A stretch of 39,840 nucleotides of DNA from an alpha proteobacterium SCGC AAA280-P20 (lineage in GTDB: Bacteria > Pseudomonadota > Alphaproteobacteria > Pelagibacterales > Pelagibacteraceae). Position 1 is the first letter of the stretch. Every line of letters begins with the position of its first letter. Position numbers and translations under genes: made by a program. Under the pieces are notes generated by a model that saw only the letters and a list, made by a program, of their open reading frames with translations, had not been told where the DNA came from and ran no database searches. This document shows positions 23,337-30,684 of the stretch, piece by piece. The stretch lies in assembly GCA_000371845.1 (NCBI GenBank), contig AQUE01000004.1, positions 1 through 39,840 of the forward strand, read 5' to 3'.

Positions 23337-24241
23337 TATATATATATCTCCTTTTGTTTAAAAAATTGGTTTGTATTTTGATTGTATTCTTTTTTTTCTG
23401 TTTTTTTTATGTTTAGTAGATTTTTACAAACCGCATATGTTAATTCATATTTATTTAGCGTGTAAAAATGAAATTCGTTAACGCCTTCAGCTTGAAGTTT
23501 ATTTATTAAATCACAAGCTAACTCAGCACCAACAAATTTTTCTGCTTCTTTTAAATTAGAAAATTTTTCCTCTATCCATTTAGGAATAGATGTTCCGCAT
23601 TTTAAACTGAAATCTTTTACTTTTTTAAAGTTACCAATAGGTAAAATTCCAGGAATAATAGGAGCTTTAATGCCAAGTGCAATTGATTTATCTCTAAACC
23701 TTAAAAATTTTTCATGATCAAAAAAGAATTGGGTTATAATTTTATCAGCGCCTTGATCTACTTTAATTTTTAGATTTTCTAAATCTTCATTTTCATTTTT
23801 AGATTCAGGATGTTTTTCAGGATAACCAGCTACCGCAATTTCAAAATTTCCTAATTTTTTTAAACCCTTAACCATATCAGCAGCATTGATGTAGCCTTTT
23901 TCATGAGGTTTATATTTTAAATCTTTTTTTCTTACATCACCACGCAAAGCCACAATTTTATTAATTCCATTGTTTAACCAATCAAGAGCGATAGCGTTAA
24001 TTTCATCTTTACTCATATCAACACAAGTAAGGTGTCCTGCAACTGGAGTATTTGAATTCTTTTTTATTTTTTTTACTAAATAATCACTTTTATCTCGTTC
24101 ACCACCACCCGCACCAAAGGTAACGGATACAAACTTTGGATTAAACACTTCTAGTTTAATAAAGCTTTCCCATAGGCTTTCATCAGCCGTTTGATCTTTG
24201 GCTGGAAAGAACTCAAAACTAATATTCAAATTTTTGCTCAT
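23336..24241 (-). CDS. metF: Methylenetetrahydrofolate reductase
   Basis: MetF is a flavoenzyme that makes 5-methyl-THF, the methyl donor for MetE. The 301 residues begin with SFEFFPAKDQTADESLW (the usual SFEFFPPK), then VSVTFGAGGG, HLTCVDMSKDEI, IVALRGD, DQGADKIITQFFFD and PIIPGILPIGNF. The C-terminal part ends with EFHFYTLNKYELTYAVC, matching the family's FYTLNR motif. It is the first gene of the methionine operon; its leader (24242-24366) contains a SAM aptamer and terminator. The ribosome site before the ATG is weak. Confidence 0.96.
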   Translation of the reverse strand: MSKNLNISFEFFPAKDQTADESLWESFIKLEVFNPKFVSVTFGAGGGERDKSDYLVKKIKKNSNTPVAGHLTCVDMSKDEINAIALDWLNNGINKIVALRGDVRKKDLKYKPHEKGYINAADMVKGLKKLGNFEIAVAGYPEKHPESKNENEDLENLKIKVDQGADKIITQFFFDHEKFLRFRDKSIALGIKAPIIPGILPIGNFKKVKDFSLKCGTSIPKWIEEKFSNLKEAEKFVGAELACDLINKLQAEGVNEFHFYTLNKYELTYAVCKNLLNIKKTEKKEYNQNTNQFFKQKEIYI

Positions 24242-24279
24242 AATTCATTCTAAACAAAGGTTTTTTTGAAATTTTTTCT

Positions 24280-24306
24280 AAAAAACCACCAGATAAAGCG
24301 GCGGTT
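24280..24306 (-). terminator. Intrinsic terminator in the metF leader (riboswitch expression platform)
   Basis: Read on the minus strand, AACCGCC (24306-24300) pairs with GGTGGTT (24290-24284) in seven consecutive pairs, one of them G-U, around a nine-base loop. A run of six T (24285-24280) follows at once. This is a normal intrinsic terminator lying about 40 bases before the metF start, so it would stop transcription of the whole operon. A competing pairing uses part of the same bases: CCAGCTAAAGCG (24328-24317) with CGCTTTATCTGG (24300-24289), 11 of 12 positions complementary. Confidence 0.75.
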
Positions 24307-24316
24307 ATGATTGCAT

Positions 24317-24366
24317 CGCTTTAGCTGGATTTATATAGCGCCCGCAATTTGAAATAACTCGGCGCA
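24317..24366 (-). promoter_or_regulatory. SAM-II/SAM-V-like riboswitch aptamer ahead of metF-metE-metZ
   Basis: On the minus strand the leader has GCGCC (24365-24361) pairing with GGCGC (24342-24338) as stem P1, a U/A-rich loop with GAGTTATTTC, then ATAAAT and the conserved AGCTAAA (24326-24320). This order and spacing closely follow the SAM-II aptamer, for instance the Sargasso Sea metX example as I remember it: P1, AU-rich loop ending TTGC, P1', GATAAAT, AGCTAAA. SAM-V shares the same core, so I do not decide between them. The P2 pseudoknot cannot be confirmed by eye; ATTGC and the downstream GCAAT could contribute. The genes behind it make methionine, the precursor of SAM, which fits feedback repression. 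Confidence 0.82.
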
Positions 24367-24372
24367 GAAAAT

Positions 24373-24401
24373 TAAATAACTTTATTAAGATAATTAGTCA
24401 A
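24373..24401 (-). promoter_or_regulatory. Sigma-70-type promoter of the metF operon
   Basis: On the minus strand TTGACT (24401-24396) is followed after exactly 17 bases by TATTTA (24378-24373). Five of six -35 bases match the consensus. A start 6-8 bases after the -10 element would fall at about 24366, the first bases of the aptamer's P1 stem, so there is almost no extra leader. The element lies inside the 179-base divergent gap and overlaps any upstream signals of the LysE-family gene. Confidence 0.65.
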
Positions 24402-24420
24402 TATAGATCTAGATTTATCA

Positions 24421-25038
24421 ATGATACCAAACAATTATTTACTATTTGTTCAATTAATAACAATACTCTTTATTACTCCAGGGCCACAAAGAATTCTAAT
24501 TATTACCAATTCTATGAACTATGGTTTTCCAAAAAGTTTATGGACAGGTTTAGGGGACGTTTCTGCCAATGCAATTCAAATGATATGCGCAACATTCGGT
24601 GTTTATGCACTAATGAAGCCTCATCCTCAAATTTTAGATACTTTCAAATGGATTGGAGGATTGTATTTAATTTATTTAGCAATAAAGTTTTTGGGAAGAA
24701 AAACTAAAGTTACAATAGACAAAACATTCAGCACTCGATCAGCATTTGATTTATTTAAAGATGGATTTATTTCTGCCTTATTTAGTCCGGGGGCTATAGT
24801 TTTCTTTGTAGTTATGTTTCCAACTTTTTTAGATCCTAATAATAATTTTATAATTCATTTCACTATTTTAATGACAACGCATGTATTTTTAGATTTTTTC
24901 TTTTTAACAATTTATGCTGGTGTTTCTAGTAGAATTGCAATCTTTCTTAAAAATTATCCAAATTTAATAAGCAGATTATCTGGATGCGCTTTATTATTTC
25001 TGGCTTATAGAATTTTGAGCACTAAAATTAATTTATGA
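24421..25038 (+). CDS. LysE/RhtB-family amino acid exporter
   Basis: A 205-residue membrane protein with about six hydrophobic segments. The family landmark TPGPQRILIITNSMNYG at residues 20-36 corresponds to the LysE/RhtB TPGP motif followed by a basic-polar loop, and GGLYLIYLAIKFLGRKT (about 80-97) to the conserved GaaYLlylg segment. Members export amino acids such as lysine, homoserine, threonine or homoserine lactones. The second and third genes of the run (AzlC, AzlD) overlap or follow by a few bases, so the three look like one operon divergent from metF. Substrate is not determinable by sequence; the setting suggests methionine or related amino acids (inference). Confidence 0.87.
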   Translation: MIPNNYLLFVQLITILFITPGPQRILIITNSMNYGFPKSLWTGLGDVSANAIQMICATFGVYALMKPHPQILDTFKWIGGLYLIYLAIKFLGRKTKVTIDKTFSTRSAFDLFKDGFISALFSPGAIVFFVVMFPTFLDPNNNFIIHFTILMTTHVFLDFFFLTIYAGVSSRIAIFLKNYPNLISRLSGCALLFLAYRILSTKINL

Positions 25039-25730
25039 GCAAAACATTTAATCAACATTTTAGACAAGGATGTATTGCTGGAATTGGAATTCCAGGAATA
25101 AGTTTAGCAGCAAGTTTTTTTGCATTAGGCGCTCTTTTTAAAAATACTGGACTAAATGCTACGCAAAGTTTTCTTTCAACTCTAATTAGTTTTGCTTTAC
25201 CAGGACAGGTAGTGATGGCAGAGACACTTATTGTTCATGGAACTTTTTTAAATATTTTTTTATCAGTCTATTTGACCAATGCAAGGTTGTACCCAATGAC
25301 TATAAATTTAATTCCAGTTATAAAAGAACAGAATAGACCAAGATGGCATTACTATGTAGTTGCGCATTTTATAGCAGTCACAAGTTGGGTATATATGCTT
25401 AACAATTACAAAACGGTTGAGAAAGAAAATCGTTTTAGTTTTTTTTTAGGTCTCAGCGCAACACTTTGGATTATGTCGACCATTACAACGGTAATTGGTT
25501 TTTATACAGCTGGAGTCATTAGTAAAAATATTTTTATAGCAATTATTTATTTAAACCCCATTTATTTTATGTGTATGATTGTTGCTGGACTAAATAAGAA
25601 TTACATTATTTCAACAGTCGTTTTATCAGTAATATTATCTCCTCTTTTATATTTGGCGACACCTAGTTGGTCCGTGTTGATTGCGGGATTAATTGCAGGA
25701 ATAACTTCTTATTTAATTTTTATAAAGTAA
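25035..25730 (+). CDS. azlC: AzlC-family branched-chain amino acid exporter, large subunit
   Basis: AzlC pairs with the small AzlD protein to export branched-chain amino acids; the related BrnFE of Corynebacterium and YgaZH of E. coli also export methionine. The 231 residues have about seven membrane segments. Family features are the opening FRQGCIAGIGIPGISLAASFFALG (start RQGCIAGIGIPG), the ALPGQVVMAE segment with the AzlC AG/GQ pattern, and YLTNARLYPMTINLIP, matching the usual LvNlRh.lms..l. The ATG at 25035 overlaps the LysE gene stop (ATGA). AzlD follows four bases later, which strongly supports the pair. Confidence 0.88.
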   Translation: MSKTFNQHFRQGCIAGIGIPGISLAASFFALGALFKNTGLNATQSFLSTLISFALPGQVVMAETLIVHGTFLNIFLSVYLTNARLYPMTINLIPVIKEQNRPRWHYYVVAHFIAVTSWVYMLNNYKTVEKENRFSFFLGLSATLWIMSTITTVIGFYTAGVISKNIFIAIIYLNPIYFMCMIVAGLNKNYIISTVVLSVILSPLLYLATPSWSVLIAGLIAGITSYLIFIK

Positions 25731-25733
25731 AAT

Positions 25734-26063
25734 ATGTCAGCAAATTATATTTATATAGCAATCCTAATCTCCGCTGCCGCAACTTATATATCTAGGTTTT
25801 TAGGAGTGTTATCTGCAAAATATGTAAATGAAGAGGGGAAATTATTTAAATTTGTTTCTTGTGTTTCTTATGGAATTTTAAGCGCATTGATTGCTAGAAT
25901 TTTTATTCATCCAGTTGGAGCTTTAGAACAAACATCAACTTTTATTAGAATTTTTGTTGCAGGCCTTACTATTATTGTTCTTTTTATCTCAAAAAAGAAT
26001 GTTTTGTTGGCATCTTTTTTTGGAATTATTTTATTTGGAATTTTAAATCTTTACATTCATTAA
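25734..26063 (+). CDS. azlD: AzlD-family branched-chain amino acid exporter, small subunit
   Basis: A 109-residue protein with four hydrophobic segments: IYIAILISAAATYISRFLG, then CVSYGILSALIARIFI, FIRIFVAGLTIIVLFI and LLASFFGIILFGILNL. The ATYISRFLG start and the internal alanine-rich helix match AzlD (T.l.R..g). It completes the exporter begun by azlC. msrA starts two bases after its stop, placing methionine sulfoxide repair in the same run of genes. Confidence 0.85.
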   Translation: MSANYIYIAILISAAATYISRFLGVLSAKYVNEEGKLFKFVSCVSYGILSALIARIFIHPVGALEQTSTFIRIFVAGLTIIVLFISKKNVLLASFFGIILFGILNLYIH

Positions 26064-26064
26064 A

Positions 26065-26637
26065 ATGAAAAAATTATTAATTTTATTTTTTATCTTATTT
26101 TTTTCATCAGTCTCTTATTCAGAAGATAAAAAATATGCATATTTTGCTGGTGGTTGCTTTTGGTGCATGGAAGCTGCTTTTGAAAAAATTGACGGAGTGA
26201 GCGATGTCGTTTCTGGTTATAGCGGAGGCACAAAAGCAAATCCAACATATGAAGAAGTTTTGAGAGGTCGAACCGGACACATTGAAACTGTTAAAATAAC
26301 TTATGATCCCAAAGTAATCTCATATTTAGAATTGCTTAAAAATTTTTGGATTAATATTGATCCATATGACGGAAAGGGCCAGTTTTGCGACAAAGGAAAT
26401 AGCTATACTTCAGTAATTTTTTATCAAAACAATGAGGAAAATAAGTTAATTGATCAATCTATTCATGAAATGAAATCATTGAATAGAAAAAAAATTAAAA
26501 CAGCCTTTGTTGAATTTAAGAATTTTTACCCAGCAGAGGATTATCATCAAAATTATTATAAAGAAAATGCAACACATTATTATTCTTATTTACTTGGCTG
26601 CGGAAGACCGGCTAGATTAAAAGAAATTTGGAAATAG
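26065..26637 (+). CDS. msrA: Peptide-methionine (S)-S-oxide reductase MsrA, secreted
   Basis: MsrA reduces the S epimer of methionine sulfoxide in proteins and free methionine. The 190 residues begin with a hydrophobic signal peptide (residues 1-19, cleaved near SYSED), so the enzyme should act in the periplasm. The catalytic Cys31 is in AGGCFWCMEAAFEKIDGV, followed by VVSGYSGG, GRTGHIETVKITYDP and the NIDPYDGKGQFCDKGNSY substrate loop. The C-terminal LLGCGRP (Cys179) is a plausible resolving cysteine. MsrB nearby at 27037-27516 treats the other epimer and also has a signal peptide. Confidence 0.95.
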   Translation: MKKLLILFFILFFSSVSYSEDKKYAYFAGGCFWCMEAAFEKIDGVSDVVSGYSGGTKANPTYEEVLRGRTGHIETVKITYDPKVISYLELLKNFWINIDPYDGKGQFCDKGNSYTSVIFYQNNEENKLIDQSIHEMKSLNRKKIKTAFVEFKNFYPAEDYHQNYYKENATHYYSYLLGCGRPARLKEIWK

Positions 26638-26639
26638 TA

Positions 26640-27035
26640 TTATATAATTTTCCAAGTCCCTGAAGCTGTAGCAACTAAATTTGTCTTTTCAAATAATTCA
26701 GCAACTACAAAAACCAAAGAATTAGTTTTTTTTGATATTTTCACTTTGCCAATTAAGGCGTCACCTTCTTTTGATGCCGAGATAAATTTTATATCCAACG
26801 CAATAGTTACACATCTTTTTCCATCAATTACTTGATAAGCGGCGGTACCCATTCCATTATCTAGTATTGCAGCGATATATCCTCCATGACTAATGCCACC
26901 TGAGTTCAGATTATAATCTTTTACTATTGCGCTAAATTCAAATGCATCTTCTGAAATTTTTTTAAAATTAATTCCCCCAATGTGATTGATAAATCCTTTT
27001 TTACTAACTTCAGACGCAAAATTAGAATTATTCAT
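26640..27035 (-). CDS. PaaI-type hotdog-fold thioesterase
   Basis: A 131-residue protein of the PaaI/4HBT superfamily, which hydrolyses acyl- or aryl-CoA thioesters. The hotdog signature is NSGGISHGGYIAAILDNGMGTAAY at about residues 40-63 (core SGGISHGGYIAAILDN), with the Asp as likely catalytic residue, and a C-terminal AELFEKTNLVATASGTWKI strand. I chose the ATG at 27035 (MNNSNF); a TTG eight codons upstream would also be open but lies inside msrB. It follows msrB with one base between and is tail to tail with msrA. The substrate is unknown. Confidence 0.8.
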   Translation of the reverse strand: MNNSNFASEVSKKGFINHIGGINFKKISEDAFEFSAIVKDYNLNSGGISHGGYIAAILDNGMGTAAYQVIDGKRCVTIALDIKFISASKEGDALIGKVKISKKTNSLVFVVAELFEKTNLVATASGTWKII

Positions 27036-27036
27036 A

Positions 27037-27516
27037 TTAACCAATTTTTTCTGGAACAAATTTTAAAACAATTCCATTATTGCAATATCTTTTGCCAGTA
27101 GGTTTAGGTCCATCATCAAATAAATGTCCATGATGACCATCACATTTTGCACAATGGTATTCTGTTCTTGGATAAACTAATTTAAAATCAGTGCTCGTTT
27201 CAAATGCATTAGGATAACATTCAAAAAAAGAAGGCCACCCTGTGCCGCTATCAAATTTCATTTTTGAACTAAAAAGTTTACTATTACAGCCAACACAGTA
27301 GTAGTTCCCCTCTCTTTTTTCTTCATTTAATGCGCTTGTGTAAGCTCTCTCTGTGCCTTCATTTCTAAGCACATCATATTCTGACTTTGAGAGAATTTTT
27401 CCCCACTCTTCTTTGCTTTTTGTCATTTTTTCTTTTGCTGATGTTGCTTTAATTTTAAAAAAATTAATTACCAACATTACTGTAAATATTTTTTTTATAA
27501 AAACTCTTTTATTCAT
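27037..27516 (-). CDS. msrB: Peptide-methionine (R)-S-oxide reductase MsrB, secreted
   Basis: MsrB reduces the R epimer of methionine sulfoxide. I chose the ATG at 27516 (MNKRVFIKKIF), giving 159 residues; a TTG seven codons upstream is also open. Residues 1-27 form a signal peptide ending in a KATSA-like cleavage site. The zinc ligands are YYCVGC and YHCAKCDGHHGHLF, the substrate motif is FDSGTGWPSF, and the catalytic cysteine lies in KRYCNNGIVLKF. The export signal matches that of the neighbouring MsrA, so both epimers can be repaired outside the cytoplasm. Confidence 0.93.
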   Translation of the reverse strand: MNKRVFIKKIFTVMLVINFFKIKATSAKEKMTKSKEEWGKILSKSEYDVLRNEGTERAYTSALNEEKREGNYYCVGCNSKLFSSKMKFDSGTGWPSFFECYPNAFETSTDFKLVYPRTEYHCAKCDGHHGHLFDDGPKPTGKRYCNNGIVLKFVPEKIG

Positions 27517-27585
27517 AATTCGATTAGAACAATGCAATCTAAAGTAGAACAGTATATTACATCTAGTTTACGTTTTTTTTTAATC

Positions 27586-27618
27586 TATAATTTAAAAATA
27601 TAAACAATTTAAAAAGGA
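27586..27618 (+). promoter_or_regulatory. -10 box and ribosome site of the TRAP transporter operon
   Basis: TATAAT at 27586-27591 is a perfect -10 box, but no good -35 lies 16-18 bases upstream. AAGGA (27614-27618) ends five bases before the ATG at 27624; this is one of the few clear ribosome sites in the window and fits a highly translated binding protein. Confidence 0.4.
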
Positions 27619-27623
27619 TTAGT

Positions 27624-28565
27624 ATGTTTAAAAAAATAACATCAATTTTAGCTGCGCTACTGTTTACAGTCAGCACTTCTAATTCAGCAGAGTTTATAAA
27701 CATTTTAACTGGTGGAACATCAGGTGTTTATTATCCTCTAGGAGTTGGAATTTCAAAAATTTATGGTGAAAAAATTAAAGATGCCAAAGTTCAAGTTCAA
27801 GCAACAAAAGCTTCTGTTGAAAATTTAAATCTTCTTCAAGATGGAAAAGGTGAGCTTGCATTCGTTCTAGGAGATGCTCTTAAAGACGCTTGGCAAGGAA
27901 ATGAAGATGCAGGTTTTAAAACTAAACTTGATAAACTAAGAGTGATTGGTGCAATTTACCCAAATTATATCCAAATCGTAGCTTCTAAAGATTCTAAAAT
28001 CAGAACTTTAGCAGATCTTAAAGGAAAAGGTTTGTCAGTTGGAGCCGCTAAATCTGGAACTGAGTTAAATACTAGAGCTTTATTTAAAGCAGCAGGTATG
28101 AGCTACAAAGATTTAGGAAAAATTGAGTACTTACCTTATGCAGAGTCTGTTGAATTAATTAAGAATAGACAATTAGATGCAACTCTTCAGTCAGCAGGTC
28201 TAGGTGTGGCATCACTTAAAGATCTTTCTACTTCATTAGATATCGTTGTGGTGTCTGTTCCAGCGGAAATAGTAAAAAAAATGGGAGCACCATTTGTTGC
28301 TGCTAAGATCCCAGCAAACACTTACAAAGGTCAAACAGAAGATGTTAATACTGCATCAGTAATTAACTATTTGGTGACTCGTAAAGATGTTTCTGAAGCA
28401 ACAGCATATCAGATGACAAAATTATTCTACGAGAGTCTTCCTGAAATGATCGCTTCTCATTCTGCCGCTAAAGACATTTCTCTAAAAGATGCAGCTAAGA
28501 ACTCACCAGTTCCGCTACATCCGGGCGCAGCTAAGTATTACAAAGAAAAAGGACTTATTAAATAA
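27624..28565 (+). CDS. TAXI-family TRAP transporter solute-binding protein
   Basis: The periplasmic binding protein of a TRAP-TAXI transporter, a secondary uptake system for organic acids or amino acids. The 313 residues start with a signal peptide (KITSILAALLFTVSTSNSA), followed by the family opening EFINILTGGTSGVYYPLGVGI (core ILTGGTSGVYYPLG), LRVIGAIYPNYIQIVA, KGLSVGAAKSGTE, and a C-terminal HPGAAKYYKEKGLIK, matching the usual LHPGAarYyrE.G. It is followed by the membrane component across a hairpin. Known TAXI ligands include glutamate and other dicarboxylates, but the ligand here cannot be read from sequence. Codon use is less A/T-extreme than its neighbours, consistent with strong expression. 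Confidence 0.92.
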   Translation: MFKKITSILAALLFTVSTSNSAEFINILTGGTSGVYYPLGVGISKIYGEKIKDAKVQVQATKASVENLNLLQDGKGELAFVLGDALKDAWQGNEDAGFKTKLDKLRVIGAIYPNYIQIVASKDSKIRTLADLKGKGLSVGAAKSGTELNTRALFKAAGMSYKDLGKIEYLPYAESVELIKNRQLDATLQSAGLGVASLKDLSTSLDIVVVSVPAEIVKKMGAPFVAAKIPANTYKGQTEDVNTASVINYLVTRKDVSEATAYQMTKLFYESLPEMIASHSAAKDISLKDAAKNSPVPLHPGAAKYYKEKGLIK

Positions 28566-28581
28566 TTTTTACTTAATAAGT
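28553..28581 (+). promoter_or_regulatory. Hairpin across the binding protein/permease junction
   Basis: ACTTATTAA (28553-28561) and TTAATAAGT (28573-28581) are perfect inverted repeats of nine bases around an 11-base loop that contains the stop codon of the binding protein gene. The stem is pure A/U except two G-C-type pairs at its base, so its stability is modest. Its place, right after an abundant binding protein and seven bases before the permease start, is where mRNA-stabilising hairpins are found in other transporter operons (inference). Confidence 0.45.
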
Positions 28582-28587
28582 TAATTA

Positions 28588-30681
28588 ATGAAAAAAATAA
28601 GAGGATCTAAGACAGCTGATAAAAGTTCAGCTGTCTTATCCGATGCAATTATTGAAGATTTTCCAAAGAGTACTGAAGGAACAATACTATTTTATATTGC
28701 AATTCTTTTTTCTGTTTTTCAGTTATTAACTGCTGCTCATATTATTGATTTAGCTAGTCAAGTTGTCAGAGCAATTCATGTTGGATTTTTGGGCTTAATA
28801 GGCCTTCCTCTTATTAGTGCATTAAAAAAATACAGTTTAATTTCGAGAACTATTTTTTGGATTTTAGGAATTTTAAGTTTTGGTATTGGTCTGTACCAAT
28901 TTATTGAATACAAAGATTTAATTGTTAGAGCTGGAGATCCAAATACTGCAGATATTATTGTAGGCGTTGTGGCTTTATCAGTACTGTTCGTTTCTTGTTG
29001 GATATTAATGGGATCTTCACTTCCAATAATGTCAGGTTTTTTTCTTCTTTATTGTTTATTTGGAAATTATTTACCGGGGATTTTTCAACATCGAGGATAT
29101 GATTTTAAACAAATCATAGAGCAAATGTCTTTCGGCACAGAAGGAATTTATGGAGTACCTATCTACGTCTCATCTACTTATATTTATTTATTTATTTTAT
29201 TTGGTTCATTTTTAGAAAGAGCAGGAATGATTAAATTATTTAATGATGTCTCTATGGGCTTAGTTGGACACATGACTGGAGGCCCAGCAAAAGTTGCCGT
29301 CATATCTTCTGGAATGATGGGAACAATTTCAGGATCTGGAATTGCAAACGTTGTAACTGTTGGACAGTTTACTATACCGTTGATGAAAAAGTTTGGCTAC
29401 AAATCTGCTTTTGCAGGTGGCGTTGAATCAACCGCTTCTATGGGCGGACAAATTATGCCCCCAGTTATGGGAGCTGTTGCCTTCATCATGGCAGAAACTT
29501 TGGGAATTCAATATTATGAAGTTTGTATCGCAGCAATACTTCCGGCTTTTTTTTATTACGCATCAGCTTTTTGGATGGTACATTTAGAAGCAAGTAAAAA
29601 TAATTTACTTGGTTTACCAAAAAATAAATTACCTTCAGCTTTAAAGGCTTTAAAAGAAAAATGGTATTTAGTTTTGCCGTTAGCAGCTCTAGTTTACCTT
29701 TTATTTGCCGGCTATACGCCATTGTACGCTGGAATTATTGGTTTAATTTTAACGACCTTCTTAATTTTAGGAGCGTCAATTACTCTTGGTTTTTCATCTA
29801 AAGCAAAAAGATTTATTTTTTGGATAGCGCTAGGTTTTATTGCTTCTTCCTTTTTTAAATTAGGAACGACAATTATTATTATAACTTTATTTTTATTATT
29901 AGTTTGGAACTTTTTTGTAAAAGGTGGAAAAAAAACTTTAATAGATTGTAGAGACTCTTTAGCAGATGGAGCTAAGACAGCTTTACCAGTTGGACTTGCT
30001 TGTGCAATTGTTGGAATAATTATTGGTGCTTTAACATTAACTGGAATTGCAAATACAATTGGTCAGTTAATTATTGAGATTGGCAAAAATAGTTTAATGA
30101 TATCTTTGTTTTTGACGATGATCGTTTGTATTATCGTTGGAACTGGAATTCCAACTATTCCAACCTATATTATTACCTCTGCTATAGCGGGTCCCGCTCT
30201 TTTTAAATTAGGTATCCCTCTTTTAGTAAGTCATATGTTTGTTTTCTATTTTGGAATTTTAGCAGACTTAACTCCGCCTGTTGCCCTTGCTTGTATGGCG
30301 GCAGCACCTATCGCAAAAGAGGATGGTAATAAAATTGCAAATGAGTCTATGAAAATAGCTGCAGCAGGTTTTGTCATACCGTTCATGGCAGTGTATGCAC
30401 CAGAACTGATGTTGCAAAATCCAACTGGCAAAAGTTTAGATGTATTTTCGCTTTCGGTAATTTATATTTTTATAAAAGTATCTATTGCAATAATATTTTG
30501 GGGAATGGCTGTAATAGGGCACTACAAAGTCACTCTCAATTGGACTGAAAGAGCATTTGGTGTTTTGGCTGCTGGACTGTTTATTATTTCAGATCCAATA
30601 CTTGATAAAATAGGATTTATAATTACAGCAATCACAATTTTTTTAATTTGGTACAGAATTAAAAAATTAGCTCGTCGCTAA
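28588..30681 (+). CDS. TRAP transporter fused permease (small and large subunits, TAXI type)
   Basis: A 697-residue inner-membrane protein with many hydrophobic segments. The N-terminal quarter corresponds to the small DctQ-like unit and the remainder to the large DctM-like unit, which is the fused 4TM/12TM arrangement found with TAXI binding proteins. Typical large-unit motifs are ISGSGIANVVTVGQFTIPLMKKFG (core GSGIANVVTVGQFTIP), GGVESTASMGGQIMPPVMG, IVGTGIPTIPTYIITSAI and FGILADLTPPVALAC. Transport would be driven by an ion gradient, usually sodium in marine bacteria. A DUF1850 gene follows three bases later. Confidence 0.93.
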   Translation: MKKIRGSKTADKSSAVLSDAIIEDFPKSTEGTILFYIAILFSVFQLLTAAHIIDLASQVVRAIHVGFLGLIGLPLISALKKYSLISRTIFWILGILSFGIGLYQFIEYKDLIVRAGDPNTADIIVGVVALSVLFVSCWILMGSSLPIMSGFFLLYCLFGNYLPGIFQHRGYDFKQIIEQMSFGTEGIYGVPIYVSSTYIYLFILFGSFLERAGMIKLFNDVSMGLVGHMTGGPAKVAVISSGMMGTISGSGIANVVTVGQFTIPLMKKFGYKSAFAGGVESTASMGGQIMPPVMGAVAFIMAETLGIQYYEVCIAAILPAFFYYASAFWMVHLEASKNNLLGLPKNKLPSALKALKEKWYLVLPLAALVYLLFAGYTPLYAGIIGLILTTFLILGASITLGFSSKAKRFIFWIALGFIASSFFKLGTTIIIITLFLLLVWNFFVKGGKKTLIDCRDSLADGAKTALPVGLACAIVGIIIGALTLTGIANTIGQLIIEIGKNSLMISLFLTMIVCIIVGTGIPTIPTYIITSAIAGPALFKLGIPLLVSHMFVFYFGILADLTPPVALACMAAAPIAKEDGNKIANESMKIAAAGFVIPFMAVYAPELMLQNPTGKSLDVFSLSVIYIFIKVSIAIIFWGMAVIGHYKVTLNWTERAFGVLAAGLFIISDPILDKIGFIITAITIFLIWYRIKKLARR

Positions 30682-30684
30682 TAG

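Noticed and set aside
24242..24420. tRNA or attachment site in the metF/LysE gap
   Set aside because: The structured part is explained by the SAM aptamer and terminator; no cloverleaf or CCA-end pattern was found.
27036..27059. Upstream TTG start for the thioesterase
   Set aside because: It would add eight residues inside msrB, with no ribosome site; the ATG at 27035 gives a normal family length.
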